Assembly: GCA_030066595.1 (NCBI GenBank)
Contig: JASJBI010000029.1
Location: forward strand, 1 to 48,579
DNA length: 48,579 nt
Direction: 5' to 3'
From: Alphaproteobacteria bacterium
GTDB taxonomy: Bacteria > Pseudomonadota > Alphaproteobacteria > JAJFFI01
Positions 43,656-48,579 of this stretch are shown here, one piece after another; the first letter of the stretch is position 1, and every line of letters starts with the position of its first letter. Under the pieces are notes generated by a model. That model saw nothing but the letters and a program-made list of their open reading frames with translations, was not told the origin of the DNA and did not search any database. A program made the translations under genes and the position numbers.

Positions 43656-44489
43656 TCACGGCCGCCGCCACACCACCGGGAACATCGGACTCTTGTCCAG
43701 AGGATCGCCGGGAGCGAGCCCGTGCCCTTCGATCGGCGGCGAGACTTCTCCGGGCCTCTCGGCGAAGCGGGCGTCGTCGCCCAGCCAGCGGATGGCGTAG
43801 CCGCGCCGGCGGTGCCTGGTCGAGGCGTTGCCCGGCGCGCCGTGCAGGGTGAGCCCATGGAAGACGATGGCGTCGCCGGGCTCCAGATCCCAGGACAGGA
43901 TCCGATAGTCGGCCCGGTGGCCGTCGATGTCCGGGACCGGCTCAAAAGGTGTGCCGTCCGGCCGGTAGTAGTTGGCGCCGTCGATAAAGTAGCGCGGCGC
44001 GAACCAGCGGCCCCAGCGGTGCGAGCCGGCGACGAACTCAGGGCAGGTGGCCCGCGGCACCGGGTCGAGCGGCAGCCAGATCGAGAGCACGTCCCGGCCG
44101 TCGACGAAATAGTAGGGCTGGTCGTGGTGCCAGGGCGTGCGTTCGGCGGTCCCCGGCTCCTTGACCAGGAGCTGGTCGTGATAGAACACCACCTTCTCAG
44201 CGCCCATGAAGGCGCCCGCGATGGCCGCCGCGCCCGAGTTTCTTACGAAGTCCTCGAACTCCGGCACCCGCTGCCACATGACCAGCGAGCCGAAAAACCG
44301 CCCGCCCTTGCCGGGCGCGGTGTAGTCCTTGGCGATGGGGCCGGGATTGGCCATCTCGCGCTCGACACCTGTTGCGAGCACATCGAGCCAGCGCGGGCCG
44401 AACGCGCCGCGCAGGCAGACGGCGCCGTCGCGCCGATAGGCCTCGATGTCCGATTGAGCCGGCGCAGGCTTGGCCAGACCGACGGTCAT
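43656..44489 (-). CDS. Phytanoyl-CoA dioxygenase (PhyH) family protein
   Basis: A 277-residue Fe(II)/2-oxoglutarate dioxygenase. The iron site is His121-x-Asp123 in PWHHDQPYY and probably His216 in LTLHGAPGN, followed by an arginine-rich strand (TRHRRRGYAIRW) that would bind 2-oxoglutarate. The ATG at 44489 has GGGGAGGG upstream; a longer open frame has no support. Such enzymes hydroxylate fatty acyl-CoAs or small metabolites. Its presence between the FAH-family gene and the CoA ligase is not explained by the standard homogentisate pathway. Confidence 0.9.
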   Translation of the reverse strand: MTVGLAKPAPAQSDIEAYRRDGAVCLRGAFGPRWLDVLATGVEREMANPGPIAKDYTAPGKGGRFFGSLVMWQRVPEFEDFVRNSGAAAIAGAFMGAEKVVFYHDQLLVKEPGTAERTPWHHDQPYYFVDGRDVLSIWLPLDPVPRATCPEFVAGSHRWGRWFAPRYFIDGANYYRPDGTPFEPVPDIDGHRADYRILSWDLEPGDAIVFHGLTLHGAPGNASTRHRRRGYAIRWLGDDARFAERPGEVSPPIEGHGLAPGDPLDKSPMFPVVWRRP

Positions 44490-44517
44490 TGCAGTGCCCT
44501 CCCCTTGCGGGGAGATG

Positions 44518-45510
44518 TTAGGCCGGCCCGTCGTACTTGACCACGGTCTGCTCGATCGCCCCGAAGATCGAGCGGCCGTCCTTGTCCAGCATCTCGATCC
44601 TGATCCGGTCGCCGAAGCGCAGGAAGGGCGTCTTGGGCGCACCGTCCTCGATGGTCTCGAGCATGCGCTTCTCGGCCAGACAGGACGAGCCCACGGAGCG
44701 GTCGGTATTGGACACCGTGCCGGAGCCGACGATCGTGCCGGCCCCGAGCGCCCGGCTCCTGGCCGCGTGCGCCACCAGCGTGGGGAAGTCGAAGGTCATG
44801 TCGACGCCGGCCTCGGGCCGGCCGAACTCCGCGCCGTTCAGATGGGTGATCAGCGGCAGGTGGACCTTCTTGCCGTCCCAGGCCGAACCCAGCTCGTCCG
44901 GCGTCACCGCCACCGGAGAGAAGGCGGAGGCCGGCTTGGACTGGAAGAAGCCGAAGCCCTTGGCCAGCTCCGCCGGGATCAGGCCACGCAGCGAAACATC
45001 GTTCACCAGCATGAACAGCCTGATGTGATAGTCGGCATCGGCGGCCGCGATCCCCATGGGCACGTCGTCGGTGATCACCGCGATCTCGGACTCGAAGTCG
45101 ATGCCCCAGTCCTCGCTGGCCGCGGGGATGTCGTCGGTCGGGCCGAGGAATCCGTCCGAGCCGCCCTGGTACATCAGCGGGTCGGTCCAGAAGCTCTCGG
45201 GCATCTCCGCCCCGCGCGCCTTGCGGACCAGCTCCACATGGTTCACATAGGCGCTGCCGTCGGCCCACTGGTAGGCGCGCGGCAGGGGCGAGGCGAGCTT
45301 TCTGGGATTGAGCGGGAAGACATCCGGCAAATGATTGTCGTTCAAGAGCCGGTAGACCGAGCGCAGCTCGGGCTCGAGCTCGTGCCAGTCGTCCAGCGCA
45401 GCCTGCAGCGTCGGCGCCACGTTCGGCACCTTGACCGCCCTGCTCAGATCGCGGGAGACCACGACCAGCGTGCCGTCGCGCCCCCCCTCTTTCAGCGTAC
45501 CGATCTTCAT
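44518..45510 (-). CDS. Fumarylacetoacetate hydrolase family protein
   Basis: A 330-residue FAH-fold enzyme. The metal-site region FESEIAVI with acidic residues, the loop LAKGFGFFQSKPASAFSPV and GSGTVSN are all typical of the FAH C-terminal domain. In this cluster it most likely hydrolyses fumarylacetoacetate to fumarate and acetoacetate, the last step of homogentisate breakdown; the acetoacetate could feed the nearby ketone-body genes. Its ATG overlaps the hmgA stop by 4 bases (ATGA), showing translational coupling. Confidence 0.9.
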   Translation of the reverse strand: MKIGTLKEGGRDGTLVVVSRDLSRAVKVPNVAPTLQAALDDWHELEPELRSVYRLLNDNHLPDVFPLNPRKLASPLPRAYQWADGSAYVNHVELVRKARGAEMPESFWTDPLMYQGGSDGFLGPTDDIPAASEDWGIDFESEIAVITDDVPMGIAAADADYHIRLFMLVNDVSLRGLIPAELAKGFGFFQSKPASAFSPVAVTPDELGSAWDGKKVHLPLITHLNGAEFGRPEAGVDMTFDFPTLVAHAARSRALGAGTIVGSGTVSNTDRSVGSSCLAEKRMLETIEDGAPKTPFLRFGDRIRIEMLDKDGRSIFGAIEQTVVKYDGPA

Positions 45511-46646
45511 TCGGCCGCCTCCTTTGTCTTCCAGCTGTCGACGTAGCCGGTGAACTCGACTCCTTCGGGCAGGGCGCCGATCTCGAGCGCGTCGCGGGTG
45601 TCGACCATCACCGCCACCTCGTCCGTGCCCGGCTTGGTCTGCTCGAAGGCGCGGGCCAGCGCCTTCGGATGCGGCCCGTGCGGAAAGCCGCAGGGATGCA
45701 GCGTCAGCATGCCCGGATGGATGTTGTCGCGCGAGAAGAAATCGCCCGCGTGATAGAAGATCACCTCGTCATAGTCGTCGTTCGAGTGGAAGAACGGCAC
45801 CTTGAGCGCGCCGGGGTCGGTCTCGAAGGGCCGCGGCACGAAGGTACAGACCACGAAGCGCGAGGACAGGAAGGTGGTGTGGGCGGACGGCGGCAAATGG
45901 TAGCGGTGGCTCATCAGCGGCCGGATGTCCCGCCAGTTGATGCGCACCGGCATCAGATTGCCGTGCCAGCCCACCGCGTCGAGCGGGTTGTAGGGATAAC
46001 GCATGGTCGATACCTGACCGCCGCGCTTGAGCGCCACATGGGTCTCGCGCTCGCCCTGCTGCGCCTGGAACGCCTCGTCGATCGCCGGCGAGTCCAGGAT
46101 CGCCGGGTCGAACACCGCGTGCGGCCCGAGCATGCCCTTGTCCGGCAAAAAGTAGTGGTCGTTGCTGGCTTCGATCAGCAGGAAGGTGGCGTCGCCGTCG
46201 CATTCGACCCGCCACATGGTGCTGCGCGGCAGCATGACGTAGTCGCCGTCGCGGAATTCCATATGGCCGTAGTCGCAATACAGGTGGCCCGAGCCCTCGT
46301 GCACGAACAACAGCTCGTCGCCGTCGGCGTTGCGCGCCAAGTGATCCATCTTGCCCGAGGTGCGCCAATAGCGGAACTTGACGGCGCCGTTGCCGAGCAC
46401 GTCGGTCGCGTCCCACGGGCTCTCGGAGATGGCGTTGAGCTTGGCCAGGTCGAAGGCGCGCGGGCGCAGCGGCCCCTGCCAGTCGGTCCAGCCGGTCGGC
46501 GGATGGGCGTGATACATGTGCGTCGCGGGCCCGAAAAAGCCCTCCTTGCCGATCTCCCGCTCATAGGTCCCCTCGGGCAGATCGGCATGGGCCTGGCGCG
46601 ACGCCTTGCCCTCCACCTTGGGGAACGAGATCCAGTTCCTCGCCAT
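45507..46646 (-). CDS. hmgA: Homogentisate 1,2-dioxygenase
   Basis: A 379-residue cupin-fold iron enzyme that opens the ring of homogentisate to maleylacetoacetate. The C-terminal iron site matches the family: His287 in PFFHSNDDYDE, Glu294, and His323 in GFPHGPHP. The N-terminal half has GTYEREIGKEGFFGPATHMYH. It is somewhat shorter than human HGD (445), as for many bacterial members. GGAGGAG precedes the ATG at 46646; an extra 18 open codons upstream overlap the operator. It leads an operon of FAH, PhyH-like, ligase and maiA genes. Confidence 0.93.
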   Translation of the reverse strand: MARNWISFPKVEGKASRQAHADLPEGTYEREIGKEGFFGPATHMYHAHPPTGWTDWQGPLRPRAFDLAKLNAISESPWDATDVLGNGAVKFRYWRTSGKMDHLARNADGDELLFVHEGSGHLYCDYGHMEFRDGDYVMLPRSTMWRVECDGDATFLLIEASNDHYFLPDKGMLGPHAVFDPAILDSPAIDEAFQAQQGERETHVALKRGGQVSTMRYPYNPLDAVGWHGNLMPVRINWRDIRPLMSHRYHLPPSAHTTFLSSRFVVCTFVPRPFETDPGALKVPFFHSNDDYDEVIFYHAGDFFSRDNIHPGMLTLHPCGFPHGPHPKALARAFEQTKPGTDEVAVMVDTRDALEIGALPEGVEFTGYVDSWKTKEAAE

Positions 46647-46691
46647 CACGTCTCCTCCCGTATTTGACAGCCGCGCACCGCCCCGGCATAT

Positions 46692-46709
46692 TAGTTTCAA
46701 CTGAAACTA
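46692..46709. promoter_or_regulatory. Perfect inverted-repeat operator between hmgA and marR
   Basis: TAGTTTCA (46692-46699) and TGAAACTA (46702-46709) form a perfect 8-base inverted repeat with a 2-base spacer. It lies 15 bases before the regulator ATG and 46 bases from the hmgA start, a typical MarR operator shape. It should let one repressor control both directions. Confidence 0.75.
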
Positions 46710-46724
46710 TTTCAAGAGGCCCGC

Positions 46725-47216
46725 ATGGCGCCCGCATCCGAATCGCCCTTGACTGAAATCGAAGCGGCCGAAGCGGAGGCGGCCATCGCCCTGGACGCGT
46801 TCCTGCCGTATCGGCTGTCGGTTCTGGCCAACACGGTAAGCCGCGCCATGGCCAGACTGTACGCCGAGCGCTTCGATCTCACCATCCCCGAATGGCGCGT
46901 CATGGCGGTACTGGGCGCCTACGCCCCGCTCTCCGCCAGCCAGGTCGTGGCGCGCACGGCCATGGACAAGGTGCAGGTCTCGCGGGCGGTGGCGCGGCTG
47001 CTCGAGACCGGACGGCTCGACCGCCAGCGGGATCCAGCGGACGGGCGGCGTTCGCTGCTGCGCCTGAGCGGCGCCGGCCGCCAGGTCTACCGCCAGATCG
47101 TGCCCCTGGCCCAGGCCGTCGAGGCCCGCCTGCTCGCCCCGCTCGATGCGGCGGAGCGGGCCCAGCTCGACCGGCTGCTCGAGAAGCTGCAGGCGCGGGC
47201 GGCGGAGCTGCCGTAA
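46725..47216 (+). CDS. MarR family transcriptional regulator
   Basis: A 163-residue winged-helix repressor. The core reads LTIPEWRVMAVLGAYAPLSASQVVARTAMDKVQVSRAVARLLETGRL (helix-turn-helix), then the beta wing DPADGRRSLLRLSGAGRQVYRQI. Long N- and C-terminal helices form the dimer. It is divergent from hmgA, and an inverted repeat lies 15 bases before its start. The simplest reading is a repressor of the homogentisate cluster released by homogentisate or a related phenolic acid; the ligand is inferred. Confidence 0.93.
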   Translation: MAPASESPLTEIEAAEAEAAIALDAFLPYRLSVLANTVSRAMARLYAERFDLTIPEWRVMAVLGAYAPLSASQVVARTAMDKVQVSRAVARLLETGRLDRQRDPADGRRSLLRLSGAGRQVYRQIVPLAQAVEARLLAPLDAAERAQLDRLLEKLQARAAELP

Positions 47217-47227
47217 CGGCGGATGCG

Positions 47228-48325
47228 TCAGAACTGATAGGAAAGGCTCAGCAGGGTCTCAAACTTGTTGTTGCCGATCTCGCCGAACGGGTTCTGCGAA
47301 TTGACATTGCGGATCACGTATCGGAGCGCGAGCGGACCGCCGAGCGGCACCGACAAATCGAAGCGCGAGCGCAGTAGCCAGTCGCGCCCGGGGTTCGACA
47401 GGCCCGGCATATACAGCAGCGAAAAGCCGAGCTCGGTGCCGCTGCTGAACATGTAGCGAAAGCGGCCCCCGAGCGAGGCCGCGGCGAAGTCCCGCGACGG
47501 AGAGCTGGCGAAACTCTCGAAAATATGGCCGAAGCCCCCCTGTACCCTGAGCAGCAGGTTGTCCCGATCGATGAGGTGATAGCCCAGCCCGGCACTGGGG
47601 AAGGTCCGGATTTCGAGGCGGCGCGGTGCGTCGCGATCAAGACCGGGCAGAACGAAGGCATAGAGATCGCCGACCACGTCATGGGTTCCCTGGACGACGA
47701 GCGCCAGCTCGTCCTTGGTCGTCCGTTCGGGCTGGCCCTCCGCCTCTTCGGTCTCGAAGGCGAAATCGAAACCGGCCTCCAACGTGGTCGGCCGGCGCGG
47801 CCGCTCCACGTTGAATCCGAGGCGGAATTTGCGCTTGTCGATGGCGGTTTGCTCGAAGTCGATGCCCAGGTTCACGTCACCCCTCCAGTTCCGGGTGTGG
47901 GCCTCGAGACGCGTTTGGAAGGATGTCTGATAGGCCGCTTCGGGGACGCCGGTATGGATCGACCCGAAGGGCAGGGGCTCGGCCGTTGCCGCATCGTTGC
48001 CGACCAGCAAAGCCTGCTGCCGCACCCCAATAAGGCGGCCAATCACCTTCTGGTCCCCCTGGTCATAGACCCGGTAGGCGCCGCGTGTGCGGACGGTCTC
48101 GATCAGCTTGTAGGGAATGGTCAGCGTGCCCTTGCCGTAGATGGTGTCGAGTTGGACACCCTCCTCGTCGAGGCCGACCACACGCCCCTTCAAGACCTGT
48201 CCCTTGACCTTGACCTCGTCCGGCACGGTGCCGCCCGCGTCGCCGCGGGCGGTTCCTGCATGGACGAAGAGTACGGCGCCAAGGACCAAGAGCCCGAGCC
48301 GCATAAAGCTGCGCGTCCGGATCAT
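47228..48325 (-). CDS. DUF481 family outer-membrane beta-barrel protein
   Basis: A 365-residue protein with a Sec signal (LGLLVLGAVLFVHAGTARG). A small beta-rich N-domain follows (QVLKGRVVGLDEEGVQLDTIYGKGTLTIPY), then about 210 residues of alternating amphipathic strands ending in LSLSYQF; the terminal Phe is the usual signal for BAM-mediated insertion. This matches the DUF481 (YdiY-like) family, whose function is unknown. The ATG has GGAGGAGG upstream. It converges with the MarR gene, 12 bases between stops. Confidence 0.9.
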   Translation of the reverse strand: MIRTRSFMRLGLLVLGAVLFVHAGTARGDAGGTVPDEVKVKGQVLKGRVVGLDEEGVQLDTIYGKGTLTIPYKLIETVRTRGAYRVYDQGDQKVIGRLIGVRQQALLVGNDAATAEPLPFGSIHTGVPEAAYQTSFQTRLEAHTRNWRGDVNLGIDFEQTAIDKRKFRLGFNVERPRRPTTLEAGFDFAFETEEAEGQPERTTKDELALVVQGTHDVVGDLYAFVLPGLDRDAPRRLEIRTFPSAGLGYHLIDRDNLLLRVQGGFGHIFESFASSPSRDFAAASLGGRFRYMFSSGTELGFSLLYMPGLSNPGRDWLLRSRFDLSVPLGGPLALRYVIRNVNSQNPFGEIGNNKFETLLSLSYQF

Positions 48326-48501
48326 CCCCTCCTCCGTCTCCCGCTACCGTCGCTCCAGCCGACGGCGAGCCCCGATTATGCGCCAAATCCGCGGGCCAGG
48401 GGTGCACGTCGGCGGCTCGACGAGTGACCAGGGTACAGCAGGCCGAGAGCGTCGGTTCAGTCGGGAAAAGGAGCCACTACGAGATCAGGCGAAGCAGGCG
48501 A

Positions 48502-48579
48502 TCAGCGGTGCTTGGAGACGCCGCGCCCGCGAAAGATCGTGACGCCGTGCTGGCTGCGGCCGCGATGCTTGAAGCCGTG
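48502..48579 (-). CDS. Unrecognised C-terminal fragment (partial)
   Basis: A minus-strand frame open from the window edge ends at the TGA at 48502-48504, giving 25 residues (HGFKHRGRSQHGVTIFRGRG then VSKHR). It is basic with a possible Cys-free tail. I do not recognise it, and it could be chance, so it is listed as tentative. The space to the DUF481 gene start (176 bases) holds nothing I can support. Confidence 0.25.
   Translation of the reverse strand, partial: HGFKHRGRSQHGVTIFRGRGVSKHR

Noticed and set aside
1..48579. tRNA, rRNA, CRISPR arrays, insertion sequences, phage genes
   Set aside because: Reading both strands I found no cloverleaf with conserved T-loop, no spaced direct repeats and no transposase, integrase or capsid motif; a dedicated scan would settle this.

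Overview
The window is about 48.6 kb of high-GC DNA, densely coding, from the chromosome of an alphaproteobacterium. DUF2336 and DUF2794 proteins, the radA-cvpA-purF-SDR order, the yfgM-bamB-der order and CtrA-like upstream motifs together suggest a Rhodospirillales-like lineage; this placement is inference. I see no phage, insertion sequence, CRISPR array, rRNA or tRNA.

Layout. 1-6.7 kb holds core housekeeping genes: the end of radA, cvpA, purF and an SDR on the plus strand, facing der, bamB and a YfgM-like gene on the minus strand. 6.8-12.1 kb holds a thioredoxin-like protein, two small conserved proteins (DUF2794 and a zinc ribbon), a lipoprotein with a repeated 3' end, a hydrolase-adenylate cyclase fusion, a coiled-coil/HTH protein and a pentapeptide-repeat lipoprotein. 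12.1-17.5 kb holds the GMP branch (guaA, guaB) with a GNAT gene and an rRNA methyltransferase between them, plus REP-like palindromes. 17.9-23.6 kb is a plus-strand TRAP transporter set (TatT lipoprotein, DctP, fused permease) followed by a tungsten/molybdenum aldehyde:ferredoxin oxidoreductase-family enzyme. 23.7-27.4 kb is a minus-strand envelope-stress style unit (Do protease, response regulator, histidine kinase).

27.6-37.1 kb is the most unusual stretch. Two DUF2336 paralogues lie in the same orientation, with matching promoter-like sequences, and flank a cation/proton antiporter, a flavodoxin-like reductase, an ECF sigma/anti-sigma pair and an 871-residue multidomain protein. That protein joins CDGSH, 4Fe-4S-like, CDGSH and Rieske modules to a complete pyruvate-oxidase-like TPP enzyme. 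It is the best candidate for an undescribed system: a self-wired 2-oxoacid (or related) oxidoreductase with a flavoprotein partner next door.

37.1-40.4 kb is a ketone-body/PHB unit (acetoacetate decarboxylase, FMN reductase, 3-hydroxybutyrate dehydrogenase, patatin). A small secreted repeat protein with a decayed third repeat sits upstream of it. 41.3-47.2 kb is a homogentisate degradation cluster (hmgA, FAH-family hydrolase, phytanoyl-CoA-dioxygenase-like enzyme, acyl-CoA ligase, maiA) divergent from a MarR regulator, with a perfect inverted-repeat operator between them. The window ends with a DUF481 outer-membrane protein and an unrecognised fragment.
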